Position numbers and translations under genes: made by a program. A stretch of 5,042 bases of DNA from Thermodesulfobacteriota bacterium (GTDB lineage: Bacteria; Desulfobacterota; S145-22), in NCBI GenBank assembly GCA_024763435.1, contig JANTFN010000153.1, forward strand, positions 1 through 5,042, in the 5' to 3' direction. The notes below the pieces were generated by a model, which searched no databases, was not told where the DNA came from, and saw only the letters and a list, made by a program, of their open reading frames with translations. Positions 1-5,042 of the stretch are shown one piece after another (within the stretch, counting starts at the first letter, position 1; every line of letters starts with the position of its first letter).

Positions 1-816
1 GCGCGTCGGCCCCGCGAGGGACCCGGCCACAACCATGATCACTTCGGCATCCTCGCACCGGTAAGGTTCAATCATTCCATAGCTTCTTCCAAGGAGGTCC
101 CCGTATTCCCGGTCAATCCTGCCAAACGTGTCTGGGACGTCTTCATAGGCCTGGTGAAATTTCATGCGGAATTCCATGTGAAAATCAGGACCCGTTACGC
201 TTCCGAACGCCTGCGCCCTGTCGGTGCTCAGGGCATCGGGCAGGTCTGGCGGGGGAAGAAAGGTGTCAATCACCTCATGCTCCGGAATATCCACCGGCTC
301 ATAGGTGTGCGACAGGATAAAGGCGTCATAGATGACCATCACGGGAATCTTGACGGCCTCCGCCAGTTTGAAGGCTTGGACAACCGTATCGAGGATCTCC
401 TGATTGCTTGAACAGTAGAGTTGTATCCAGCCGGTATCCCGCTGGGACAGCGTATCGGTCTGCTCATTCCAGATATTCCAGCCTGGGGCAATGGCCCGGT
501 TCACCGCCACCATGACAATCGGCAGCCGTCCCGCTGCTGCCCAGTGCAGGAGTTCATGCATCAGCAGCAGCCCCTGCGAACTTGTCGCGGTAAAGGCCCG
601 CGCCCCCATAATGGACGCGCCGATGCAACACGCCATCGCGGAATGTTCCGATTCCACTTTAATGAACTTAGCGTCGATTTCTTTCCTCGCGACCATGGCG
701 GACAGTTCCTCAACCACATGCGTCTGCGGGGTAATCGGATAGGCGGAAACAACCTGCGCCCGGGCCAAACGCACCCCGTGAGATGCGGCAAAATTCCCCA
801 TCAGTACCTTTTTCAT
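1..816 (-). CDS. porA: 2-oxoacid:acceptor oxidoreductase alpha subunit, PorA type (partial, C-terminus off the left edge)
   Basis: Alpha subunit of a multi-subunit, TPP-dependent, CoA-acylating 2-oxoacid oxidoreductase, a cytoplasmic enzyme that converts a 2-oxoacid and CoA to acyl-CoA, CO2 and low-potential electrons. My translation gives 272 residues before the window ends; PorA proteins are usually near 390-400. Seen: the family signature AYPITPQT at residues 25-32, VESEHSAM at 54-61, TSSQGLLLMHE at 78-88, then a WNEQTDTLSQRDTGWIQ stretch and, near the cut, GRSYGMIEPY, which marks entry to the third domain. The RDTGWIQ block is what I associate with pyruvate-type alpha subunits rather than 2-oxoglutarate (KorA) types, so pyruvate is favoured but not proven. 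The ATG at 816-814 overlaps the upstream stop as ATGA and has GGAGG at 828-824, seven bases away, which indicates translational coupling. The beta subunit should follow beyond the left edge. Confidence 0.93.
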   Translation of the reverse strand, partial: MKKVLMGNFAASHGVRLARAQVVSAYPITPQTHVVEELSAMVARKEIDAKFIKVESEHSAMACCIGASIMGARAFTATSSQGLLLMHELLHWAAAGRLPIVMVAVNRAIAPGWNIWNEQTDTLSQRDTGWIQLYCSSNQEILDTVVQAFKLAEAVKIPVMVIYDAFILSHTYEPVDIPEHEVIDTFLPPPDLPDALSTDRAQAFGSVTGPDFHMEFRMKFHQAYEDVPDTFGRIDREYGDLLGRSYGMIEPYRCEDAEVIMVVAGSLAGPTR

Positions 817-2528
817 AATCGTTCCTCCACCATAACAATAGCCCCGCGCGGACATTCACGGGCACAGATACCACACCCCTTGCAGTGATCAAGATCGACC
901 TCATAGCCGGTGCCGTCACCCTTCCGGGTAATCGCGATATCCGGGCAGAAAATCAGGCAATTATCACACATGACACAATCACCGCAGTGGAAACACCGGG
1001 AGGCCTCTTTTGCCGCCTGGGTTCGGGTTAATCCCCCGACAACCTCGCGAAAGGTCGTTTTGCGCTCAGGCAGCGGCAGGGTCTTCGTCTTTGGAGATTT
1101 CACCTCCGGGAAGTAAAAATCGTTGACCTCCTCAAAGGGCACCGTATCTCCCTCCGGAAGGGTCAGCCCCTCCCGGTAGGCGCGCATGGAAATACCCGCG
1201 CCGTTGGGAATCTCTATCCGGGAAAAATCGACCTTCTTTTTCTGGAGGTATCCATCAATGGCAACCGCCGCCCGTTTGCCCCAGCCAATAGCATAGGCTA
1301 CCGTACGCTGACGGCCAATCACATCTCCCGCGACAAAGATATGGGAATGATCCGTTCCGCACAGCGCGGCATCTTCCTTTAACGCGACAGGCCACGGCAG
1401 GTCGCCGGGGTCTTCCCCCGTTGCCAGAATCACGGTATCAGCCGCCACGGTAAAGGATTTATCTGAATCCACAATAACCTTGTGACGGCCGGACGCGTCC
1501 AGCTTGCCTTCCCGGGTCGGGGCAAACATCACCCCCGTCACACGCCCCTCTTTGTCCCGGCTGATGGCCTGAGGCGCGGCCTGAAAGGTAAAGGCTACCC
1601 CCTCTTTTCTCGCGTCGAGGATCTCTTCGGCAAAGGCGGGCATATCTTCTTCCGTCCGCCGATAAACAACGCTTACATCCCCGCCCAGTCTCAGGGCACT
1701 CCGGGCGGAATCCACCGCGGCATTGCCGCCCCCAACGACGACAACCTTCCCCTTTATCTTTGATATTTTTCCCTCAACCACGCCTTTCAGAAACGTAAGG
1801 GCCTGCCAGACCCCTTCCCCGTCCTGATTCCGGAGCCCGGGGTCCCGAAACCGCTGCGCCCCCACGGCAAAAAGAATCGCGTCAAACCCCTGGGCAATCA
1901 GGTCTTCCTGCCACGGCGGTTTCTGTGTCAGGAGGGTAATATCCATCTCCCTCAGGGTCTTAATTTCCCTGTCCAAAACATTCTTGGGCAGGCGATAGGC
2001 AGGAATCCCGTAACGCAGCAGCCCGCCGGGCTCCCGGTCCTTTTCAAATACGGTCACGGCATATCCCATCCGTCGCAGGTGATAGGCCGCCGCCAGGCCC
2101 GACGGACCCGATCCAATGATCGCTACCGTCTTTCCGTTCGGGGTTATTTCCACCATGCCGGGGTCCCAGTGACCCCTGTCCCCGATCCAGCGCTCCAGCC
2201 TGTGGATTCCCACGGGAGAATCCATGGAACCCCGGTTACACATTTGTTCACAGGGATGAAAACAAACCCGGCCACATACCGACGGGAAAGGATTTTCCTC
2301 CCGGATACTTGCCAGGGCCCCGTCCACATCGCCTTCTTCCACCTGACGGATGAAGGTCTCAATGGGGTTTCCCGCGGGACATCCCAACATACAGGGAGAA
2401 AACCGGGACACGTGAACAGGTTTTACACTCCGCCATGTCCCCGTTGGATTCCACAACGTTGTTCCAAACGTGACCTGAGAATCCGGGAGCTCACTCAATG
2501 AATGAAACTGTATCAATTCTCCAAGCAT
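813..2528 (-). CDS. GltD-like FAD/NAD(P)H oxidoreductase fused to a PorD-type 2x[4Fe-4S] ferredoxin domain
   Basis: A 571-residue (about 62 kDa) electron-transfer subunit. Order of parts: an N-terminal arm (about 20-45) containing TGTWRSVKPV, which resembles the start of PorD; a GltD/dihydropyrimidine-dehydrogenase-like Fe-S domain with Cys46, 50, 85, 89, 93 and 97; an FAD-binding Rossmann motif, IIGSGPSGLAAA (137-148); a second dinucleotide motif, VVGGGNAAVDSA (264-275), expected to bind NAD(P)H; an FAD-closing FVAGDV at 398-403; and a C-terminal ferredoxin with Cys518, 521, 524 and 528-Pro, then Cys549, 552, 555 and 559-Pro. Two further cysteines, 512 and 515, precede the first cluster, as in other GltD-type fusions. 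Inferred role: it carries electrons between the PorAB core and NAD(P)H, replacing a separate PorD and a separate NAD(P)-reducing flavoprotein. ATG 2528 has AGAGGA just upstream. It lies 39 bases after porG and overlaps porA by 4. Family and architecture are confident; the direction of electron flow and the choice of NAD or NADP are not. Confidence 0.93.
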   Translation of the reverse strand: MLGELIQFHSLSELPDSQVTFGTTLWNPTGTWRSVKPVHVSRFSPCMLGCPAGNPIETFIRQVEEGDVDGALASIREENPFPSVCGRVCFHPCEQMCNRGSMDSPVGIHRLERWIGDRGHWDPGMVEITPNGKTVAIIGSGPSGLAAAYHLRRMGYAVTVFEKDREPGGLLRYGIPAYRLPKNVLDREIKTLREMDITLLTQKPPWQEDLIAQGFDAILFAVGAQRFRDPGLRNQDGEGVWQALTFLKGVVEGKISKIKGKVVVVGGGNAAVDSARSALRLGGDVSVVYRRTEEDMPAFAEEILDARKEGVAFTFQAAPQAISRDKEGRVTGVMFAPTREGKLDASGRHKVIVDSDKSFTVAADTVILATGEDPGDLPWPVALKEDAALCGTDHSHIFVAGDVIGRQRTVAYAIGWGKRAAVAIDGYLQKKKVDFSRIEIPNGAGISMRAYREGLTLPEGDTVPFEEVNDFYFPEVKSPKTKTLPLPERKTTFREVVGGLTRTQAAKEASRCFHCGDCVMCDNCLIFCPDIAITRKGDGTGYEVDLDHCKGCGICARECPRGAIVMVEERL

Positions 2529-2567
2529 TTTATTTTCCTCTCAAACCTTAAAAAGTATTGTTCCCGC

Positions 2568-3113
2568 CTACTTCACGAATTCATAGGCTTCCTGAGCCGC
2601 AGCGAGATTCTTCTTCACCTTGATAGGACTTTCCTCTCTGACGGCCTCGAGGACCGAGGGCAAGGCGAGAAGTCCGCTGGCGTGCGCGAACGCCCCAAGC
2701 ACGGCGGTATTCACAATCGGATTCTCCGCGCTCCCGAGGTCATGCCGGACGGCAATCCCGCTGGCATCGACGACATGCACCTGATATGGGGCCAGTTCCG
2801 GAAAATCCGACGGGGCCAGTTTTGTATTGATCATAATAAATCCCCCTTTCTGGAGCCCCTGCGCAATATCTACGCGCTCCATCAGCGAGGGGTCCAGAAC
2901 CACGACATGGGTCGGGGAATAGATATTATGGTGATACAAAACGGGCTTATCATCCACCCGGATAAACGCCGCGACCGGTGCCCCCCGCCGTTCCGCGCCA
3001 TAGGTCGGAAAAGATTGGACCCCCTTCCCTTCTTTGAAAAAGGCCACCGCCAACATCTTTGAAGCCACCACGGCGCCCTGTCCGCCTCTGCCATGAAATC
3101 GTATTTCAAGCAT
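2568..3113 (-). CDS. porG: 2-oxoacid:acceptor oxidoreductase gamma subunit, PorG type
   Basis: Complete 181-residue gamma (catalytic-domain III-like) subunit of a 2-oxoacid:ferredoxin oxidoreductase, of normal length for stand-alone PorG. Seen: the family-defining N-terminal FHGRGGQGAVVAS (6-18), the SFPTYGAERRGAPVAAF block (about 34-50) and ENPIVNTAVLGAFAH in the C-terminal half. This domain contacts the CoA-binding side of the alpha/beta core in structurally known members of the family. The ATG at 3113-3111 is preceded by AGAGGGATGG as ribosome-binding site; an ATG inside that stretch is out of frame and soon stops. It lies 24 bases after the regulator gene and 39 bases before the flavoprotein gene, all on one strand, so it is the first structural gene of the operon. 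It could equally serve a VOR, Pad or IOR-like complex, because the gamma subunit alone does not fix the substrate. Confidence 0.93.
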   Translation of the reverse strand: MLEIRFHGRGGQGAVVASKMLAVAFFKEGKGVQSFPTYGAERRGAPVAAFIRVDDKPVLYHHNIYSPTHVVVLDPSLMERVDIAQGLQKGGFIMINTKLAPSDFPELAPYQVHVVDASGIAVRHDLGSAENPIVNTAVLGAFAHASGLLALPSVLEAVREESPIKVKKNLAAAQEAYEFVK

Positions 3114-3137
3114 TTGCCATCCCTCTCTTTTGGTCTT

Positions 3138-3734
3138 TCATGGGGAATAAACCACCACCAACGCCTTCGGAGATTCCTTTCCGATGCCGCGGTAGCCATG
3201 TGGAACACCCGAATCGAAATAAATACTATCCCCTTCTTCCAGAACAATTGTTTCATCTTTTGTAAAAAATTCAAGTCTCCCTTCCATAAGATGGAGAAAC
3301 TCTTCCCCCCGGTGCTGTTGCAATGGGATTTCTTCCCGCTTTCTGATGTCAAATTTGACGAGGAAAGGCTCCATGTGCTTGTCATCTTTCTTGAAAGCGA
3401 GAAGTTCATAGGCATAACCGGCATCTTTCCCCTCGAGGATCATGGAACTCCGTGATGGAGAAACCTCATGTCCCCTGACCACCGTGACACGATGCGCGGA
3501 CGCCTGATCTGAAAAAAAATGGGCAATATCAATGGTCAGGGCCGAGGCTATCTTCAGTAGCGTCGCGATAGGCGGGGAGACCTGTTCATTTTCTATTCTT
3601 GAAATCAGGCCCTTCGACAGGCCTGTTCTCGCGGATACATTCTCCAATGTCAGCCCTTTGGACTGACGGATATGCCGTATCTTGGCCCCTATTGCCAGCG
3701 CCTTGAGCTTGCTCTGAATTTTCTCCACGCGCAC
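3138..3734 (-). CDS. XRE-family transcriptional regulator with C-terminal cupin domain
   Basis: A 198-residue DNA-binding regulator. Residues about 16-74 form an XRE/HTH_3 helix-turn-helix (IGAKIRHIRQSKGLTLENVS, then GLSKGLISRIENEQVSPPIA and TLLKIASAL). Residues about 125-196 form a cupin_2 ligand domain, with HRGEEFLHLMEG (141-152) and EEGDSIYFDSGVPHG (166-180); His141, Glu145 and His179 are the likely metal or ligand residues. The length is typical of the class. It is the promoter-proximal gene, 24 bases ahead of porG, so it is probably a local autoregulator of the 2-oxoacid oxidoreductase operon, with the cupin sensing a small metabolite. The start is GTG at 3734: an in-frame TAA lies 9 bases upstream and no ATG occurs early in the frame. 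AGGGG (3751-3747) is 12 bases away, a long spacing; a second GTG two codons on (3728) cannot be excluded. The ligand, and whether it represses or activates, are unknown. Confidence 0.9.
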   Translation of the reverse strand: MRVEKIQSKLKALAIGAKIRHIRQSKGLTLENVSARTGLSKGLISRIENEQVSPPIATLLKIASALTIDIAHFFSDQASAHRVTVVRGHEVSPSRSSMILEGKDAGYAYELLAFKKDDKHMEPFLVKFDIRKREEIPLQQHRGEEFLHLMEGRLEFFTKDETIVLEEGDSIYFDSGVPHGYRGIGKESPKALVVVYSP

Positions 3735-3752
3735 CCCCGTTATTTACCCCTG

Positions 3753-3778
3753 TTAAATATAAGTTTAATCATATTAAA
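3753..3778. promoter_or_regulatory. candidate operator: phased TTTAA/TTAAA half-sites over the promoter
   Basis: A perfect inverted repeat, TTTAAT-CAT-ATTAAA (3764-3778), covers four bases of the -10 box and part of the spacer. A third half-site, TTAAA (3753-3757), pairs with the left arm across six bases (TTAAA-TATAAG-TTTAA, 3753-3768). The half-sites begin at 3753, 3764 and 3774, about one helical turn apart, as expected for dimers on one face of the DNA. The position suits repression by the adjacent XRE/cupin protein. The caveat is that AT-rich promoters easily contain such short palindromes by chance. Confidence 0.5.
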
Positions 3779-3790
3779 AATAGATGTCAA
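3762..3790 (-). promoter_or_regulatory. sigma70-type promoter of the regulator-por operon
   Basis: On the minus strand a perfect -35 hexamer TTGACA (3790-3785) is followed by a 17-base AT-rich spacer and the -10-like hexamer TAAACT (3767-3762; 4 of 6 consensus matches). A transcript starting about 7 bases further would begin near 3755 and give a short leader of about 20 bases before the GTG at 3734. This is the only strong promoter I see in the window, and it sits exactly where the operon should begin. Confidence 0.75.
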
Positions 3791-3804
3791 GGTTTTTTTA
3801 CGCT

Positions 3805-3831
3805 GCTTTAAAAATATTCCTTCTTTAAAGC
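3805..3831. repeat. perfect 8-bp inverted repeat upstream of the promoter
   Basis: GCTTTAAA (3805-3812) and TTTAAAGC (3824-3831) are exact inverted copies separated by 11 bases, ending 15 bases upstream of the -35 box. The core TTTAAA resembles the half-sites over the promoter, so this may be an auxiliary operator or activator site. As an RNA hairpin it would be AU-rich and has no T-run following it on the minus strand, so it is unlikely to be the nadE terminator. Confidence 0.45.
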
Positions 3832-4017
3832 TCGAAACAACGGATAATCTGATCTCGTTTCATGCGGGGTTGGTTCTTCCGGAAAAATTTGCAGGAGGGG
3901 TTGAAAACCCGGGCAAAGAACCCGTGGCCGATCAGTGGCGTGGAATACGGGGCTTAAAATTAAGCTCGTTACAAATAAGTAAGGCCCTACCTTTGCGCGC
4001 GTATTGTTTTTGTGTCT

Positions 4018-4052
4018 TGCCCTTCAGTCTTCAACCTTCTACCTTTCACCTT
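4018..4052. repeat. five imperfect 7-base tandem repeats after nadE
   Basis: On the plus strand the units read TGCCCTT, CAGTCTT, CAACCTT, CTACCTT and TCACCTT. All end in CTT, and the last three share ACCTT. On the minus strand this is an AAGGTNN-like purine-rich run beginning three bases after the nadE stop. Period 7 is clear by eye, while the unit sequence is degenerate. Function is unknown; it may be a remnant of a low-complexity heptad repeat family of intergenic DNA. Confidence 0.6.
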
Positions 4053-4055
4053 TTT

Positions 4056-4877
4056 CTATGTCTCCCAATCCCGCGCGTACCTGAAATCCCGGTCGATGGT
4101 CCTTGCCGAAACCTTCGCGATAACCGGTAGCCGGCGTTTGTACTGAGAGGTAACCACCATGGTGTGGATTCTGTCCACGAAGGTGTCCTTAAATCCCAGG
4201 TCGATGAGTTCCTGCCGCGCGTATCTTCGATCAACCATGTAATATAAGAGGGTGTCCACATCCCGGTAGGTAAACCCCAGTTCATCCTCGTCTGTCTGAC
4301 CGGTCCATAAATCCGCCGATGGCTTTTTATCGATGATTTCAGCCGGCACCCCGATGGCTGCCGCCAGTTCCCAGATATGGGTTTTGTAAAGGTCTCCGAT
4401 GGGATTGATGGAAGAAGCCATATCCCCGAAAATAGTCCCGTAACCGAGAAGAAGCTCGGTCTTGTTGCTGGTTCCGAGAACCAGCGCGCGGTAAAGGCTG
4501 GAGTGGTCATAAAGAATCGTCATGCGTTCCCGGGCCATCTTGTTCCCGCGCCGCAGACGGGATGCGTCAGGATATTCCTTGAAATAGGCGTCAATCATGG
4601 GCGTTATCTCATGGGTTACGGCGTTAATACCCGTCGCCTTGACCACCGCCCAGGCATCCTCGAGGCTTTGCGGGCTGCTGGCCTTGTAAGGCATCAAAAT
4701 TGCCCAGACATGTTCCGGAGAGAGCGCCTCCTTTGCAAGGAAGGCCGAGACCGCCGAATCGATCCCCCCGGAAAGGCCGAGGACAACATTGGAAAAACCG
4801 ACACGTTCTACTTCATTTCGAATAAATTCGACAAGAATTCTTCGTGTCAGGCCGGTATTAATCTTTAAAGCGTTCAC
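4056..4877 (-). CDS. nadE: NH3-dependent NAD+ synthetase
   Basis: Last step of NAD synthesis in the cytoplasm: nicotinic acid adenine dinucleotide + ATP + NH3 to NAD+ + AMP + PPi. From the GTG at 4877 the protein has 273 residues, the usual size of the single-domain ammonia-dependent form; no glutaminase (nitrilase-like) domain is attached. Seen: the ATP-pyrophosphatase P-loop LSGGIDSAV (35-43), NKMARERMTILYD (112-124), LGTSNKTELLLGYGT (134-148), FGDMASSINPIGDLYKT (150-166) and KPSADLWTGQTDEDELG (185-201), so the active site appears intact. The frame stays open to a TTG at 4892, but that start lacks a ribosome-binding site, whereas GTG 4877 has AAAGGG six bases upstream and gives a family-like N-terminus. 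It overlaps the preceding gene by 20 bases, which suggests co-transcription with it. Any link to the neighbouring NAD(P)-coupled oxidoreductase is probably only positional. Confidence 0.95.
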   Translation of the reverse strand: MNALKINTGLTRRILVEFIRNEVERVGFSNVVLGLSGGIDSAVSAFLAKEALSPEHVWAILMPYKASSPQSLEDAWAVVKATGINAVTHEITPMIDAYFKEYPDASRLRRGNKMARERMTILYDHSSLYRALVLGTSNKTELLLGYGTIFGDMASSINPIGDLYKTHIWELAAAIGVPAEIIDKKPSADLWTGQTDEDELGFTYRDVDTLLYYMVDRRYARQELIDLGFKDTFVDRIHTMVVTSQYKRRLPVIAKVSARTIDRDFRYARDWET

Positions 4878-5042
4878 GATAAACCCTTTCAAGCTCTTGA
4901 ATTGTCAGGTGAAGCTGTTCGTCCCGTATCAAGGGCGTTGTAATCCTCTCCCGACGGATAGCACGGTCGGACAAGGTTGTGTGGATAAAATCTTCCTGAA
5001 TATAGAGGGCCTTGATAATTTGCTCCCCCGAGGGCGAGATGA
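4858..5042 (-). CDS. C-terminal end of an unidentified protein (N-terminus off the right edge)
   Basis: Sixty codons and a TAA stop (4860-4858) can be read from 5040 leftward. The visible protein begins ISPSGEQIIKALYIQEDF and ends with a charged, probably helical tail, LTIQELERVYRERFKD. This frame has protein-like composition and runs directly into nadE with a 20-base overlap, the pattern of a real upstream operon gene. The two other minus-strand frames are also open here for a while, so the frame choice rests on composition and on the coupling. I do not recognise the family with confidence. The SPSGEQIIKALYI..DF stretch faintly recalls the C-terminal accessory domain of lipoate-protein ligases, but this is only an impression. 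Confidence 0.6.
   Translation of the reverse strand, partial: ISPSGEQIIKALYIQEDFIHTTLSDRAIRRERITTPLIRDEQLHLTIQELERVYRERFKD
4884..4889 (-). promoter_or_regulatory. ribosome-binding site selecting the nadE GTG start
   Basis: AAAGGG on the minus strand, six bases before the GTG at 4877. It lies inside the end of the upstream coding region and is the reason for preferring this start to the TTG at 4892. Confidence 0.55.

Larger units (their letters stand above)
3735..4055. other. intergenic region between nadE and the por operon
   Basis: About 320 bases with no gene I can support. Besides the promoter, operator candidates and heptad repeats listed separately, it has two small hairpins: GGGTT-GAA-AACCC (3898-3910) and GCTTAA-AA-TTAAGC (3952-3965). 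Neither is followed directly by a T-run in the nadE reading direction; the nearest run, TTTTT, comes about ten bases after the first hairpin. I see no tRNA, riboswitch or small conserved ORF. An open frame on the plus strand crosses this region but is antisense to both flanking genes and looks like chance. Confidence 0.6.

Noticed and set aside
421..888. 155-codon plus-strand frame opposite porA
   Set aside because: Shadow of porA; the protein is rich in His, Arg and Pro with no domain, as expected from reading the complement of a GC-rich gene.
2502..3062. 186-codon plus-strand frame opposite porG
   Set aside because: Antisense shadow of porG, whose family motifs are unmistakable on the other strand.
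2882..3424. 180-codon minus-strand frame bridging the regulator and porG
   Set aside because: It is the shifted frame of two well-supported genes; its protein is rich in Trp, Arg and Ser and lacks any motif. It is not evidence of a frameshift, since both real genes are intact.
3952..3965. GCTTAA-AA-TTAAGC palindrome as a rho-independent terminator
   Set aside because: The stem is AT-rich with a loop of at most four bases, and no T-run follows it on the minus strand.
3672..4130. 152-codon open frame on the plus strand across the intergenic region
   Set aside because: It is antisense to the start of the regulator and to the end of nadE, includes the heptad repeat and the promoter, and its translation has no recognisable domain.
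4056..4892. TTG at 4892 as the nadE start
   Set aside because: No ribosome-binding site precedes it, and it adds five residues not typical of the family; GTG 4877 has AAAGGG at proper spacing.
1..5042. CRISPR array, insertion sequence, tRNA or rRNA, toxin-antitoxin pair, prophage genes
   Set aside because: I looked on both strands and found no spaced direct repeats, transposase motifs, cloverleaf sequences or phage-like genes. The XRE protein has a cupin partner domain, not a toxin neighbour.

Overview
The window is about 5 kb of moderately GC-rich bacterial DNA in which every supported gene lies on the minus strand, so biological order runs from right to left. Its content (an oxygen-sensitive 2-oxoacid:acceptor oxidoreductase, ferredoxin-type iron-sulfur domains and ammonia-dependent NAD synthase) points to an anaerobic bacterium. 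A Desulfobacterota or Syntrophales-like host is my best guess, from general gene style only; nothing in the window proves the taxon.

Right part (4056-5042): the C-terminal end of an unidentified protein enters from the right edge and overlaps by 20 bases the start of nadE, a complete ammonia-dependent NAD+ synthetase with all its signature motifs. A run of five imperfect 7-base repeats begins three bases after the nadE stop. The rest of the roughly 320-base intergenic region holds short inverted repeats and, at its left end, a good sigma70-type promoter with inverted-repeat half-sites over it. I see no convincing terminator for nadE.

Left part (1-3734): this looks like one operon. It begins with an XRE/cupin regulator, followed 24 bases later by a PorG-type gamma subunit. 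After a 39-base gap comes a 571-residue flavoprotein that joins a GltD-like FAD/NAD(P)H module to a PorD-like two-cluster ferredoxin tail. A PorA-type alpha subunit follows with an ATGA overlap and runs off the left edge. The TPP-binding beta subunit (PorB) is not in the window and is expected just beyond it.

Taken together, the operon probably encodes an NAD(P)-coupled 2-oxoacid oxidoreductase. The alpha/beta core would split a 2-oxoacid to acyl-CoA and CO2, electrons would pass through the ferredoxin domain, and the fused flavoprotein would exchange them with NAD(P)H. The alpha subunit looks pyruvate-type, but a phenylglyoxylate dehydrogenase (Pad)-like complex is a serious alternative. The promoter-proximal regulator and the palindrome overlapping its -10 box suggest autoregulated, substrate-responsive control. 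The families are known. The most notable points are the flavoprotein-PorD fusion, its dedicated regulator and the phased operator half-sites.
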